DNA from: SMWD01 sp964629475
GTDB taxonomy: Bacteria; Pseudomonadota; Gammaproteobacteria; Steroidobacterales; GCA-2729495
Assembly: GCA_964629475.1 (NCBI GenBank)
Contig: CAZVQW010000004.1
Span: 104,659-168,658, forward strand
Length of the DNA: 64,000 nucleotides
Direction of reading: 5' to 3'
Under the pieces are notes generated by a model. That model searched no databases. It was given only the letters and a program-made list of their open reading frames with translations, and had not been told where the DNA came from. The translations under genes and the position numbers were made by a program. Below, one piece after another: positions 51,550 through 59,869 of the stretch (positions are counted from its first letter, which is position 1; the number at the start of each line of letters is the position of its first letter).

Positions 51550-52473
51550 CTAAATTTCGCTGCAAGATGAGCCGAATTTAAAGCAGCTGTAACAACGATG
51601 ATGACGCATCCGGATCTGTTGTCCGGTTGATTCAGCCAGCGAGGTGCCAAGGCTGTAGTCCTCGTCATCGTCAACGAGGGTGCAGGCGTAGACTTGCATC
51701 CGGCCGGCTTTCTTGATGACCATCTTGCTGAACGCACACATGAACTGGCGGCGCGTTGTTTCAGTCTGGAAACGCGTCATGCAATTTTCAGTGACGGCCG
51801 GTACATGGCGGTGCGAGTCCGGCACGTCGAAATCCGGGAACGCGACGATGCGCAGGTCGGTCGGCAGGCCATGCTCGGCAAATAGGGCTCGATAGCGCTC
51901 ATCAACATCGTCACCGTTTTCATTCGCCGGCATCTGGCGCGCAACTGATACATGAAAACCCATGTCGTGCAGGCTCTTGAGTCCGAGCAGCGCCTGCCTG
52001 AAGTTGCCGACACCGCGTCCCGCGTCATGACGGTTCTCATCCGCAAAGTCGATGCTGACGCGGAACGAGACCGGGTGGGCCGCATCGATGAGTCGCCGGA
52101 TCTGGCGCAGGCGTTTGAGTACGACATCTGTACCGTTGGTCAGCACGAGGCACGGCAGGCGTTGGGATGCATAGGAGAGAATATTAATGATGTCCCGGAC
52201 GATGAAGGGTTCACCGCCGGTGAATGAAAATTGTTTGACGCCGAGTGCGACGGCTTCGTCGATGAACGGTTTTGCATCGCGGAGTGTGATCCGGTCGAGG
52301 CGCGTGTCACCGGGTGTCGAGCCTTCCAGGCAGAACGGGCACGACAGGTTGCATGCGGTGCCGGTATGAAACCACAGCTCATCGAGAGTGTGCGATGTGA
52401 TGTAACCGCGCGGTTCGCCATTTGGTGTTGTCAGCCAGTCGGTACCGCGTTCCGGTCTGCGTCGCATCAGCAT
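51550..52473 (-). CDS. Radical SAM enzyme of the arsenosugar-type locus
   Basis: A 307-residue radical SAM protein: CNLSCPFC (41-48) binds the [4Fe-4S] cluster, SFTGGEPFIV binds SAM, and TNGTDVVLKRLRQI and the SVARQMPANENGDDVDERYR stretch follow. The C-terminus has further Cys (MQVYACTLVDDDEDY, CYSCFKFGSSCSEI), suggesting a second cluster of SPASM/twitch type. In known arsenosugar clusters the radical SAM gene is ArsS, which has a different start (CNQTCxHC type) and a DUF3641 end; this protein is not ArsS-like, so it may be a replacement or serve another step. Overlaps the glycosyltransferase gene by 7 bp. Confidence 0.87.
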   Translation of the reverse strand: MLMRRRPERGTDWLTTPNGEPRGYITSHTLDELWFHTGTACNLSCPFCLEGSTPGDTRLDRITLRDAKPFIDEAVALGVKQFSFTGGEPFIVRDIINILSYASQRLPCLVLTNGTDVVLKRLRQIRRLIDAAHPVSFRVSIDFADENRHDAGRGVGNFRQALLGLKSLHDMGFHVSVARQMPANENGDDVDERYRALFAEHGLPTDLRIVAFPDFDVPDSHRHVPAVTENCMTRFQTETTRRQFMCAFSKMVIKKAGRMQVYACTLVDDDEDYSLGTSLAESTGQQIRMRHHRCYSCFKFGSSCSEI

Positions 52474-53171
52474 CCGGTTCGACCCCAGTAGTAGTTTGCC
52501 AGGGTATCCGGCGACAGGCCGAACAGGTAGCCAAATGCGAGCATGCGGTTGGCCAGCGTTCGGCGTATCCAGCCGTCGCGTTCCCAGTGCCTCGGCGACA
52601 CACCGATGTGCAGGCCGAGTTGCACGAATCGGCCGCCGGCGCGCACGGTGCGTACCAGTGGCACTTCCTCGAACAGAGCGGTGTCCGGGAAGCCGCCGGC
52701 CTGGATATAGTCAGCCTTGCGGAAAAATAATCCCTGGTCGCCGTAGGGTGTGCCGAATCGGCAACGCAGGTTGGTCAGCCGCGCGAGTGCCGATTTGTAC
52801 CATGCTGCCTGGCCCGTGAAACGGAACCTGAAGTAACCGCCGCTGGCCCCGGCGCGTATGGCGCGACGGATAGACTCGAGCCCGTCGTGCGGTGGTTCGG
52901 CGTCCGCATGCAGAAACCAGACGACATTGCCCGATGCCCGCAATGCACCACCATGCATCTGGTGCCCACGTCCGGCTCGGGCATTCAGCCTGATGCAATC
53001 GAACCGTTGGCAGCATTCGGTAACGGCCGGGTCGTTTGCGCCATCGATGACGATGATCTCGAAAGGCGCATCGTCGAGTGAGCGCAGCGATTCGAGCAAA
53101 CTCGATAACGCTGGTGTATCACCGAGCACGGGAATCACGATACTGATATTAATGTTGCGAAAGGGTTCCAT
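52467..53171 (-). CDS. TIGR04283-type family 2 glycosyltransferase
   Basis: A 234-residue GT-A glycosyltransferase: NISIVIPVLGDTPALSSLLE, FEIIVIDGANDPAVTECCQR, NARAGRGHQMHGGALRASGN and the DxD-like WFLHADAEPPHD. The Arg-Ala-Gly-Arg-Gly and HADAEPP phrases are characteristic of the TIGR04283 subgroup found in arsenosugar loci. The sugar donor is unknown. It lies between the DUF2064 gene (8-bp gap) and the radical SAM gene (7-bp overlap). All three are on the minus strand, divergent from the ArsM-like gene. Confidence 0.88.
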   Translation of the reverse strand: MEPFRNINISIVIPVLGDTPALSSLLESLRSLDDAPFEIIVIDGANDPAVTECCQRFDCIRLNARAGRGHQMHGGALRASGNVVWFLHADAEPPHDGLESIRRAIRAGASGGYFRFRFTGQAAWYKSALARLTNLRCRFGTPYGDQGLFFRKADYIQAGGFPDTALFEEVPLVRTVRAGGRFVQLGLHIGVSPRHWERDGWIRRTLANRMLAFGYLFGLSPDTLANYYWGRTGC

Positions 53172-53179
53172 GATTTAAG

Positions 53180-53878
53180 TCAGGCTGTGTTGTCCGTTGC
53201 GAAGCCGGCGGCCCCGAGCCAGTCGCGCAGTGCGCGGCGTGCAGGCCGTTGATCGCCATGCAGGTCAGCATGCAGGCGGGGCAGGTCATTGGCAAAATCG
53301 ATGTCATAGCGGGCCGGTAGATATTTCACAGTCAGACCGCTTTGCACACACAGTAGTTCCAGTTGGTTGCCAAGATCATTGCCGCTCCAGGGCAATGGCG
53401 CAAGCTCCGGCCACGGACAACGGGCGCCCATCAGCACGACGCCACCGTCTTCGGCCGCCCCGAGCACGACGTCGTGGGTCAGCAGCGCTGAGCGGGCTTG
53501 TTCGAAATAGGCGCTATCGAGTAAAGGCGCATCGCTGCCTATATACATAAGTTGTTCGGTGTCGGTCGAGCGTATCGCGCGGTCCACGGCATTGAGCCGC
53601 TCACCGAGATTGCCTTCCGGCTGCGGGCAGACGCGGTGGTCGCCGGTTATCAGCGCTTCGGCCCAGTCCAGGTCGGCCTGTTCGGCCGGGGCAATAATCA
53701 CCGGGCCGGGCCAGCCTGCTGCGTCCTCCAGTGTTGTGAGCAGCAAATGAGTGGCGAGTTCGAGCGTCGGTGCGGTGCCGATGTTTGCGGCAATACGTTG
53801 TTTTCCGCAGCCGGCTGTCGGTCGGCGGCAAAACACGATGAGGGTCGCGATGGAACTGCGAGCGGATTTTGCGTTCAT
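53180..53878 (-). CDS. TIGR04282/DUF2064 glycosyltransferase-like protein
   Basis: A 232-residue protein of the DUF2064 / TIGR04282 family, a nucleotidyl- or glycosyltransferase fold found with TIGR04283 in arsenosugar clusters: LIVFCRRPTAGCGKQRIA (replacing the usual PxxGxxKTRL), QPEGNLGERLNAVDRAI, MYIGSDAPLLDSAYFEQAR, GAAEDGGVVLMGAR and LCVQSGLTVKYLPARYDIDF. First of three minus-strand genes; its start is 124 bp from that of the ArsM-like gene, with a small REP element between. Confidence 0.88.
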   Translation of the reverse strand: MNAKSARSSIATLIVFCRRPTAGCGKQRIAANIGTAPTLELATHLLLTTLEDAAGWPGPVIIAPAEQADLDWAEALITGDHRVCPQPEGNLGERLNAVDRAIRSTDTEQLMYIGSDAPLLDSAYFEQARSALLTHDVVLGAAEDGGVVLMGARCPWPELAPLPWSGNDLGNQLELLCVQSGLTVKYLPARYDIDFANDLPRLHADLHGDQRPARRALRDWLGAAGFATDNTA

Positions 53879-53902
53879 AATAGGCAGTGGGAGCGTCTGT
53901 TG

Positions 53903-53926
53903 TGGGAGCGGCTATAGCCGCTCCCA
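53903..53926. repeat. Single REP palindrome
   Basis: TGGGAGCGGCTATAGCCGCT continues to CCCA as a perfect 24-bp palindrome: the GTGG-type REP unit fused tail to tail without spacer. A second partial copy of GTGGGAGCG (53887-53895) lies just before it. It sits in the divergent promoter region of the arsenosugar-type genes. Confidence 0.8.
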
Positions 53927-54002
53927 GAGGGCTGTATTGAAACATAACTTTAATATCGGGCAATGAAAATACCGGTCCGGACACCGAGCAAGGGAGAGAG
54001 TA

Positions 54003-55046
54003 GTGCGCGCAGAGGTTCAGAATTATTATGGTGAAGTCCTGCAGTCTACGGATGATCTCAAGACGAGCGCCTGTTGCACGACGGATGCACCGCCAAAGTA
54101 CCTGCGCGACGCACTGGCGCGGGTCCATGATGAAGTCATTACGAAATATTATGGCTGCGGACTGGTGCTGCCCGAGGCACTAGAGCGTACAGCCGTGCTT
54201 GATCTCGGTTGCGGAGCCGGCCGTGACGTGTATACGCTCGCCCAGCTTGTCGGGCCTGACGGATTCGTCGTCGGTGTCGACATGACGCCCGAGCAACTGG
54301 CCGTGGCGCGCCGGCATGAGGCCTGGCATGCCGAACAGTTCGACTACCCGAAATCGAATGTCGAATTTATCGACGGCAACATCGAGCATCTGGACGAAAC
54401 GGGCCTGGCCGACGACAGATTTGACGTCATCGTGTCGAACTGCGTCATCAACCTGGCGACCGACAAGCAGGCCGTGCTCGACGAGGCCTGGCGATTACTC
54501 AAGCCGGGCGGTGAGCTGTACTTCGCCGATATCTATACGGACCGTCGCGTGCCTGCCGAACTGGTGACGGACCCGGTGCTATATGGTGAATGCCTGTCCG
54601 GTGCGTTGTACTGGAACGACTTTCTGCAAATCGCCAACCGCGCCGGATTTATGGATTCGCGTCTCGTGACCGACAAACCGGTCAGTGTCGACGACCCCGA
54701 ACTGGCGAAGAAGGTTGGTGCTATCCGGTTTTTCTCGGCGACGTATCGCTTGTTTAAACTGTCTGAACTCGAACCGGGGCGCGAGAACTATGGCCAGTCC
54801 GTGACCTACCGCGGCACTGCCCCGCATCATCCCGATGTGCTGCCGTTCGACAAAGAACTGACCTTCGCGACCGGCATTAGTACGCCTGTCTGTGGCAATA
54901 CATGGCAGATGCTGGCCGGCAGTCGTCTGGCTGAACATTTTGATCTTTCCGGCGAACCATTCGTGCATGCCGGCGTGTTTGGCGACTCAATTCAAGGCCT
55001 GCCGTTCGATCCCGAAGCCAAGACCAGTCAGGCGGGTTGTTGCTGA
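54003..55046 (+). CDS. arsM: Arsenite methyltransferase-like protein (ArsM type)
   Basis: A 347-residue SAM-dependent methyltransferase. N-terminal VQNYYGEVLQSTDDLKTSAC is the signature of the arsenosugar-associated ArsM group; motif I is VLDLGCGAGRDVYTLAQLVG, later VGVDMTPEQLAVAR, VIVSNCVINLATDK and GELYFADIYTDRRVP. Cys147 and Cys197 are 50 residues apart, like the two As(III)-binding Cys of characterised ArsM; a third may be Cys24/25 or Cys52. The C-terminus ends in GCC. Start GTG with GGGAGAG upstream. Divergent from the three transferase/radical SAM genes. Expected to methylate As(III) as the first step toward arsenosugars. Confidence 0.9.
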   Translation: MRAEVQNYYGEVLQSTDDLKTSACCTTDAPPKYLRDALARVHDEVITKYYGCGLVLPEALERTAVLDLGCGAGRDVYTLAQLVGPDGFVVGVDMTPEQLAVARRHEAWHAEQFDYPKSNVEFIDGNIEHLDETGLADDRFDVIVSNCVINLATDKQAVLDEAWRLLKPGGELYFADIYTDRRVPAELVTDPVLYGECLSGALYWNDFLQIANRAGFMDSRLVTDKPVSVDDPELAKKVGAIRFFSATYRLFKLSELEPGRENYGQSVTYRGTAPHHPDVLPFDKELTFATGISTPVCGNTWQMLAGSRLAEHFDLSGEPFVHAGVFGDSIQGLPFDPEAKTSQAGCC

Positions 55047-55072
55047 ACAGATCAGAATTTCCCGGGAGACGG

Positions 55073-55142
55073 CTGTGGGAGCGGCTTTAGCCGCGATTAA
55101 TTTGAGTTGGCGCGCCAATCGCGGCTAAAGCCGCTCCCACAG
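55073..55142. repeat. REP-type inverted pair (GTGG foot)
   Basis: Facing copies of CTGTGGGAGCGGCTTTAGCC with a ~20-bp centre, 26 bp after the arsM-like stop. Same unit as at 16862. Probably the 3' end structure of the arsM mRNA. Confidence 0.88.
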
Positions 55143-55199
55143 TGTTAGCTACTCCTGTAACGGAATGCACGCGCTGCAGTATTGGTTGTCTTTGACGCC

Positions 55200-55415
55200 T
55201 CATCGGCAATGCCGGAAGCGTTTTAGCTGCAACTCGCGGACCTGCCGCTTCATGACACGGCCTTGTTTGGCCGAGTGCCCTCGACGCAGTCTCGATTCGA
55301 GGCGTTGGATTCGATGCTTGATAGCCGCACACTTTTTCTTGTCGAGTTTTTTGTGTTCACCAGCATAGCCGGGTACGGTGAACAGCATCAAAAGGAATAG
55401 TTCTCTTCGGTACAA
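55200..55415 (-). CDS. Small basic exported protein
   Basis: A 71-residue protein from a TTG start with GGAG eight bases upstream. A short signal peptide (LFLLMLFTVPGYA) is followed by a very basic helix-rich part with one Cys near each end (KKKCAAIKHRIQRLESRLRR ... FRHC), which could form a disulfide-closed hairpin in the periplasm. No family name is certain. It stands alone between the REP pair and the ferredoxin gene. Confidence 0.65.
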   Translation of the reverse strand: MYRRELFLLMLFTVPGYAGEHKKLDKKKCAAIKHRIQRLESRLRRGHSAKQGRVMKRQVRELQLKRFRHCR

Positions 55416-55513
55416 AGTGACACTCCACAGCCGTTAACGCAGTGTGCCGTTGCCTCCCCAATTCAGCTACGCGGGAATCGAGTGTGAAGTGTCGGATTTG
55501 CAGAATGCGTTAA

Positions 55514-55894
55514 TCAGCCGCCGGACGGCCGTTCGCGGGTCGCGATGACGTACTCGGCGACCGGCTGGCCGCCGATCAGGTGCTCCTGGATGATTCGTTC
55601 CAGCACCTGTGGGGTGCACGATCGGTACCAGGTACCTTCCGGGTAAACGACGGCGATCGGCCCGTCAATACAGATCTGCAGGCAGTTGGCCTTGGTCCGA
55701 TAGATGCCACCCTGACCGGTCAGGCGTAACTCGTTCAGGCGTTTCTTCAGCCAGCTCCATGATTCCAGGCTCTCGGCTTTGCCGGAACATTTTGGTTTGG
55801 TCTGGTCGCAGCACAGGAAAATATGCCGACGAATATCGTGTATGCCGAGCCGCGCAATGGTGTCATCACGGTTGCTGGATTCCCGGTCGGCCAT
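55514..55894 (-). CDS. (2Fe-2S) thioredoxin-like ferredoxin
   Basis: A 126-residue protein of the thioredoxin-like [2Fe-2S] ferredoxin family. Cluster ligands are CCDQTKPKC (with Ser-Gly-Lys after) and CLQICIDGPIAVVYPEGTWY, the standard C-x(8-12)-C...C-x3-C arrangement. Probably an electron carrier or an Fe-S storage/transfer protein. The frame runs on through the start of the opposite-strand CDF gene, but ATG 55894 has GGGG seven bases upstream and gives the family length. Divergent from the metal transporter. Confidence 0.87.
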   Translation of the reverse strand: MADRESSNRDDTIARLGIHDIRRHIFLCCDQTKPKCSGKAESLESWSWLKKRLNELRLTGQGGIYRTKANCLQICIDGPIAVVYPEGTWYRSCTPQVLERIIQEHLIGGQPVAEYVIATRERPSGG

Positions 55895-55963
55895 CAGTGA
55901 CCCCCGCATGTGGATGATTGAGTGACCCGGGTTGTCGGCATGATCGTGATTCCACGTTCCAGT

Positions 55964-56884
55964 ATGATGCAACCCGATCATATGCAAGAAGCCTCCGAAA
56001 AAGCCATCCTTTATGCCCTGCTCGCGAACCTTGGTATCGCGCTGGCCAAGAGTTGGGGCGCATGGTTCACGGGTTCGGGCAGCATGCTGGCCGAGGCGAT
56101 CCACTCCTATGCCGATGCCGGCAACCAGATTCTGCTGTTTCTCGGGCTTGTCCAGGCCCGCAAACCGCCGGACGAAGAGCATCCGCTCGGTTACGGCAAG
56201 ATCAGTTATTTCTGGGCCTTCATCGTCGCGATCATATTGTTCAGCCTCGGCGGACTGTTTTCGATCTATGAAGGCATCCACAAACTCCAGGAGCCGGAAC
56301 CGTTGCAAAGCGTCTGGGTGGCCCTGTTGATACTCGGTGTGGCGATCGTACTGGAAGGTGCGAGCCTGTTTGGCGCGCTGAACGAGATCAAAAAACTGCG
56401 CGCCGGACGATCATTGCGTCAATGGCTCCGCGTGACACGCAATGCCGAACTGGTTGTCGTGCTTGGCGAGGACGTCGCGGCCGAGATCGGCCTGGTGCTG
56501 GCGTTCGTTTTCGTCGCATTGGCCGGTTATACAGGCGATACGCGTTTTGATGCGTTCGGTTCGATCTGTATCGGCGTTGTGCTGATCATCGTGTCAATCT
56601 TCGTCGCAATGCGGATCAAGTCGTTGATCGTCGGGCGATCGGCTGAGCCACGATTGCGCCAGCTGATCGACGACATCATCGCACAGGACCCGGCGATCGA
56701 GCGTCTGCTGAACACGATTACGCTGCAGGTGGGGCCGAAAATCATGCTCGCGATCAAGATCAAAATGTGTTCGGACCTGACGATCGATGAGGCCGTCGCG
56801 CACATTAACGCCCTGGAAAAGCGTCTGAAGGAGCAGGTACCGGCAATCGGCTGGTGTTTTGTCGAACCCGATATCGTCGACTGA
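55964..56884 (+). CDS. Cation diffusion facilitator (CDF) metal transporter
   Basis: Inner-membrane divalent metal/proton antiporter, about 306 residues, with five to six helices. Characteristic segments: LLANLGIALAKSWGAWFTGS, GSMLAEAIHSYADAGNQILL (metal-site His/Asp), PPDEEHPLGYGKISYFWAFI, and a C-terminal cytoplasmic domain (FVAMRIKSLIVGRSAEPRLR onward). Metal not determinable: Zn, Fe, Co or Mn are all possible. Start uncertain among 55940, 55964 and 55982; 55964 is a compromise that fits the family N-terminus. Confidence 0.9.
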   Translation: MMQPDHMQEASEKAILYALLANLGIALAKSWGAWFTGSGSMLAEAIHSYADAGNQILLFLGLVQARKPPDEEHPLGYGKISYFWAFIVAIILFSLGGLFSIYEGIHKLQEPEPLQSVWVALLILGVAIVLEGASLFGALNEIKKLRAGRSLRQWLRVTRNAELVVVLGEDVAAEIGLVLAFVFVALAGYTGDTRFDAFGSICIGVVLIIVSIFVAMRIKSLIVGRSAEPRLRQLIDDIIAQDPAIERLLNTITLQVGPKIMLAIKIKMCSDLTIDEAVAHINALEKRLKEQVPAIGWCFVEPDIVD

Positions 56885-57366
56885 GCAAGCGAACCCAAAG
56901 TCACTACGGCGCAATCAATCCTTGTGAGGTAGCGGCCGACCGGGACGGTCGCAAATTCGGGCGGGTTGCGCAAAGGTGCCGGATTGGCTTCATTATGTTG
57001 TGTCGCAACAAAGTTAATGCCAGGCATAAATGCTTTGTTTTCAGCCGGGTAAAGATGTTCTGTTTAGCAGAATCTCGTTCTGGTCCCGGTATTGTTCAAA
57101 AGGGGTACGGTGCTTGCCGACTCGTATATACTTCGCATCACGCACTTGGCGCCAAAATCATCGAGAACAATTCGAATAAGGATGATGCAAGGCTGTAGTG
57201 AGAACTGGCAGCCCAAAATAATCTGTATATGGTCTCTTGTTCCCATATGCAGAAATATGAATCAATGTCCGGCGTCCTGTCCGACAATGTTGCCGAGGTC
57301 CCGTGTCGGGAACCCTGTTTCGGTAAGAATTGCGCAGGGCGCCGGGCTCCCAAATAACAGGTAAAG
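56885..57366. other. Non-coding stretch after the CDF gene
   Basis: About 480 bp in which the open frames have no family-like content, poor starts and odd composition. No tRNA, repeat or mobile element is recognised. It ends at a strong bidirectional terminator, so a small RNA transcribed on the plus strand into that terminator is possible but not supported by a visible promoter. Confidence 0.55.
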
Positions 57367-57404
57367 AAAAAGGGTCGGATTAAATAAAATCCGACCCTTT
57401 TTTT
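57367..57404. terminator. Bidirectional rho-independent terminator
   Basis: AAAAAGGGTCGGATT faces AATCCGACCCTTTTT around a six-base loop and ends in seven T. The same structure serves the minus strand, where it lies about 60 bp after the stop of the 36-residue peptide gene. Confidence 0.88.
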
Positions 57405-57464
57405 GTTTGTTTTGAAGTGACAGGCGGACCGGATTGAAATCCGATCCACCCGTCTGGTCATCGC

Positions 57465-57575
57465 TTAGAGACCAAGCATCGCCGGTAACGTCGCTAAGGG
57501 GATTAACAACGCGATAATGGCGAGCATGATTTCATCTCTGCGATCGGTGCTCGATGTATTCTTACGCCTGAACAT
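57465..57575 (-). CDS. 36-residue single-helix membrane peptide
   Basis: A very short gene with AGGAG eight bases before its ATG. The product begins MFRRKNTSSTDRRDEIML (basic, cytoplasmic) and ends with one hydrophobic helix (AIIALLIPLATLPAMLGL). It is closed by a bidirectional terminator and is divergent from an OmpR-type response regulator gene, the position held by cpxP beside cpxRA. Small membrane peptides of this kind often tune sensor kinases; that role is inferred from position. It could also be a chance frame, but ribosome site, composition and terminator argue for a gene. Confidence 0.62.
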   Translation of the reverse strand: MFRRKNTSSTDRRDEIMLAIIALLIPLATLPAMLGL

Positions 57576-57646
57576 TTGTCCAGCTCCTGGATAAGTGTGT
57601 TGAAGAGAATGCTAAGGTTTAGCGGCAGCCGATTCTTTTCCGGGCA

Positions 57647-57671
57647 GTAACAGGCTGTAACATTTTGTAAC
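57647..57671. promoter_or_regulatory. Three GTAAC repeats at 10-bp steps
   Basis: GTAAC begins at 57647, 57657 and 57667, so the copies face the same side of the helix, as in tandem OmpR/CpxR-type binding sites (CpxR: GTAAA-N5-GTAAA). An inverted GTTAC follows at 57698. The group lies between the divergent peptide gene and the response regulator gene, about 110 bp from the latter; autoregulation is the simplest reading. Confidence 0.7.
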
Positions 57672-57782
57672 GGTTTTATTCCGCGTGATTCCAGAGAGTT
57701 ACAATTGATTTAGAAATGTGGCATCAGACTAAACTTTGGCGCCACATATTAGACATGATCCGCCTGTGGAAAACTGTGAGCC

Positions 57783-58478
57783 ATGCCGAAGATTTTGCTG
57801 ATCGATGACGACGAAAAACTTGCCGGATTACTCGGCAATTATTTCGAACGGTTCGACCTCGAACTCGTGTCGGCATTAAGGCCGTCGGACGGGCTCAAAC
57901 TGCTGGATGCAGAAGACCCCGATCTCGTCATTCTCGATGTGATGTTGCCTGAGCAGGATGGCTTCGAAGTCTGTCGGACGATCAGAAAAACCAGGGTCGT
58001 GCCGATCATCATGCTGACCGCACGCGGCGAGGTGACTGACCGGATCGTAGGCCTCGAGATTGGTGCCGACGACTACCTGCCCAAACCGTTCGAACCGCGT
58101 GAACTCGTCGCCCGCATTCAGAACGTACTGCGCCGGGCCGTGCCGGAAGAAGTGGAAAGCGATGAACTGGCCTTCAAGGATCTGATGCTGAATACGGAAC
58201 GGCGGTCAGTTGAACTGGATGGCAACCCGCTGGAACTGACGACGATGGAGTTTGAACTGCTGGCCCTGTTTGCGCGCAACGCGGGCAAGGCGATGTCGCG
58301 CGATGAGATTCTTAATGGCTTGCGCGGTATCGACGCACAACTCTTCTCGCGCTCTGTCGATATTCTCGTCAGCCGCCTGCGCCAGAAACTGAACGACACG
58401 ACGAAGCAGCCGCGGTTTATCAAGACGGTCTGGGGCAAGGGCTATACGTTTGTCGCCGAGGAGGCTGCGGCCGAATGA
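57783..58478 (+). CDS. OmpR-family response regulator
   Basis: A 231-residue two-component regulator: receiver domain with acidic pocket (LLIDDDEKLAGLLGNYFERF), phospho-Asp52 in VILDVMLPEQDGFEVC, Thr in MLTARGE and Lys in YLPKPFEPRELVARI, followed by an OmpR/PhoB winged helix (TMEFELLALFARNAGKAMSR, SVDILVSRLRQKL, IKTVWGKGYTFV). Nearest by feel to CpxR/RstA types. Overlaps the sensor kinase start by 4 bp. Tandem GTAAC repeats upstream are probable self-binding sites. Confidence 0.94.
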   Translation: MPKILLIDDDEKLAGLLGNYFERFDLELVSALRPSDGLKLLDAEDPDLVILDVMLPEQDGFEVCRTIRKTRVVPIIMLTARGEVTDRIVGLEIGADDYLPKPFEPRELVARIQNVLRRAVPEEVESDELAFKDLMLNTERRSVELDGNPLELTTMEFELLALFARNAGKAMSRDEILNGLRGIDAQLFSRSVDILVSRLRQKLNDTTKQPRFIKTVWGKGYTFVAEEAAAE

Positions 58479-59860
58479 TGCGCAATATCCTACACAGAAT
58501 CGGCCATTCCTTGTCCGCCCGGTTACTCGGGATCTTCCTGATCACGGCAGTAATTTACGGGATGTCCGCGCGCTTCGCCGTTCAATTCGTGCTCGATCGT
58601 GACTACCTGCGCGAGATCATAGGCTCGCACGTCGCGCTGCATACGACCTATTTCCTGCAGGATATCGGTTTGCCGCCGAGTATCGAACGCGCTGGCGAGA
58701 TTGCGGCCAACAATGCGCTCGATATTCGCATTATCGGGCCGTTTCTCGACTGGTCTTCGGATCCGGCATTTCCCGATGTCCGCAACATCGAGTTCGAGCC
58801 GAGCACTTATTTCGATCATGTCAAGAAGGATGTCTTCGAGACCCCTGACGGCAGTGATGTGCTCAGCGCAATGGGCTTCGCCCGCTACGACAATCATTCG
58901 TTCACGCGCATTGATCTGGGCGACTATCGGATTTATACCGCATCGCCGAAGATCTCCGTACATTCCGGTGGCAGCCTGGCGACGCCAATCATCATTGGTT
59001 TGATATCGATCTTTCTGCTGGCAGGATGTTTCTTTGCAGTTTCGTGGTTGATCCGGCCGATTCGCTGGATCAAGGACGGTGCGGACCGGATCGGTCAGGG
59101 TGATCTCGATTACCGGATTCGTGCCACTCGCCGCGATGACCTCGGCAGTCTGGCTGTGGATATCAACCGGATGGCCGACGATGTGCAGGGCATGCTCGAA
59201 GCCAAACAGCAGATGCTGCTGGCAATCAGTCACGAACTGCGCTCACCGTTAACGCGCACCAAGGTGGCGCTCGAGTTTCTTGATGATGAAAAGACCAAGA
59301 AGAGTATTCTCGAAGACGTTATCGAAATGGAAAGCCTGATAACTGACCTGCTCGAGAGCGAACGGTTGAACACGCGCCATTCCAAACTACAGGTTTCTTC
59401 AGTCGATATCGTGCGATTGATCAAACAACTGGTCGAGCATGACTTCGGGCAAGAAAGGGATCGGATCGAACTGCAGATGTCGATGCCGACATTACACCGG
59501 GACATCGATGAGACCAGGATTCGTTTATTACTGAAGAACCTGATCGACAACGCCTTGTGTTACAGCCCGGTCGATGGTGACCGAGTCGTCATACGGCTCG
59601 ATGCGGCTCCGGATACGGCCATGATTGCGGTCTGCGATCACGGTCCGGGCATGTCGCCGGAAGAAGTCGAGCGGGCGACAGAGCCATTTTATCGGGCAGA
59701 CCCCGCCCGCTGCCGCGATACGGGTGGTTTCGGACTCGGCCTGTACCTGTGCCGCAGAATCGCCGAAGCCCACGGCGGGACGTTGCGCATCGACAGTGAA
59801 GTCGGGCGTGGCACGAGCGTGACGTTGGAACTGCCGATCTCTGCCGGCAGCTATGGTTAA
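58475..59860 (+). CDS. Sensor histidine kinase
   Basis: A 461-residue inner-membrane kinase that pairs with the preceding regulator. Layout: helix 1 (~16-38), periplasmic sensor domain of ~130 residues without a recognised family, helix 2 (TPIIIGLISIFLLAGCFFAV), HAMP domain (RPIRWIKDGADRIGQGDLDY), H-box AISHELRSPLTRTKVALEF, N-box LLKNLIDNALCYSP, G1 VCDHGPGMSPEE and G2 GGFGLGLYLCRRIAEAHGG. All catalytic boxes are intact. General organisation is CpxA/EnvZ-like; the signal is unknown. Confidence 0.94.
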   Translation: MMRNILHRIGHSLSARLLGIFLITAVIYGMSARFAVQFVLDRDYLREIIGSHVALHTTYFLQDIGLPPSIERAGEIAANNALDIRIIGPFLDWSSDPAFPDVRNIEFEPSTYFDHVKKDVFETPDGSDVLSAMGFARYDNHSFTRIDLGDYRIYTASPKISVHSGGSLATPIIIGLISIFLLAGCFFAVSWLIRPIRWIKDGADRIGQGDLDYRIRATRRDDLGSLAVDINRMADDVQGMLEAKQQMLLAISHELRSPLTRTKVALEFLDDEKTKKSILEDVIEMESLITDLLESERLNTRHSKLQVSSVDIVRLIKQLVEHDFGQERDRIELQMSMPTLHRDIDETRIRLLLKNLIDNALCYSPVDGDRVVIRLDAAPDTAMIAVCDHGPGMSPEEVERATEPFYRADPARCRDTGGFGLGLYLCRRIAEAHGGTLRIDSEVGRGTSVTLELPISAGSYG

Positions 59861-59869
59861 GGCATCAGT

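Noticed and set aside
55895..56308. Extended open frame upstream of the ferredoxin gene
   Set aside because: It runs opposite to the well-supported CDF transporter and has no ferredoxin-family content; the start with a ribosome site is at 55894.
57092..57461. Open frames on both strands after the CDF gene
   Set aside because: No domain, no ribosome site, and one frame runs through the terminator hairpin.
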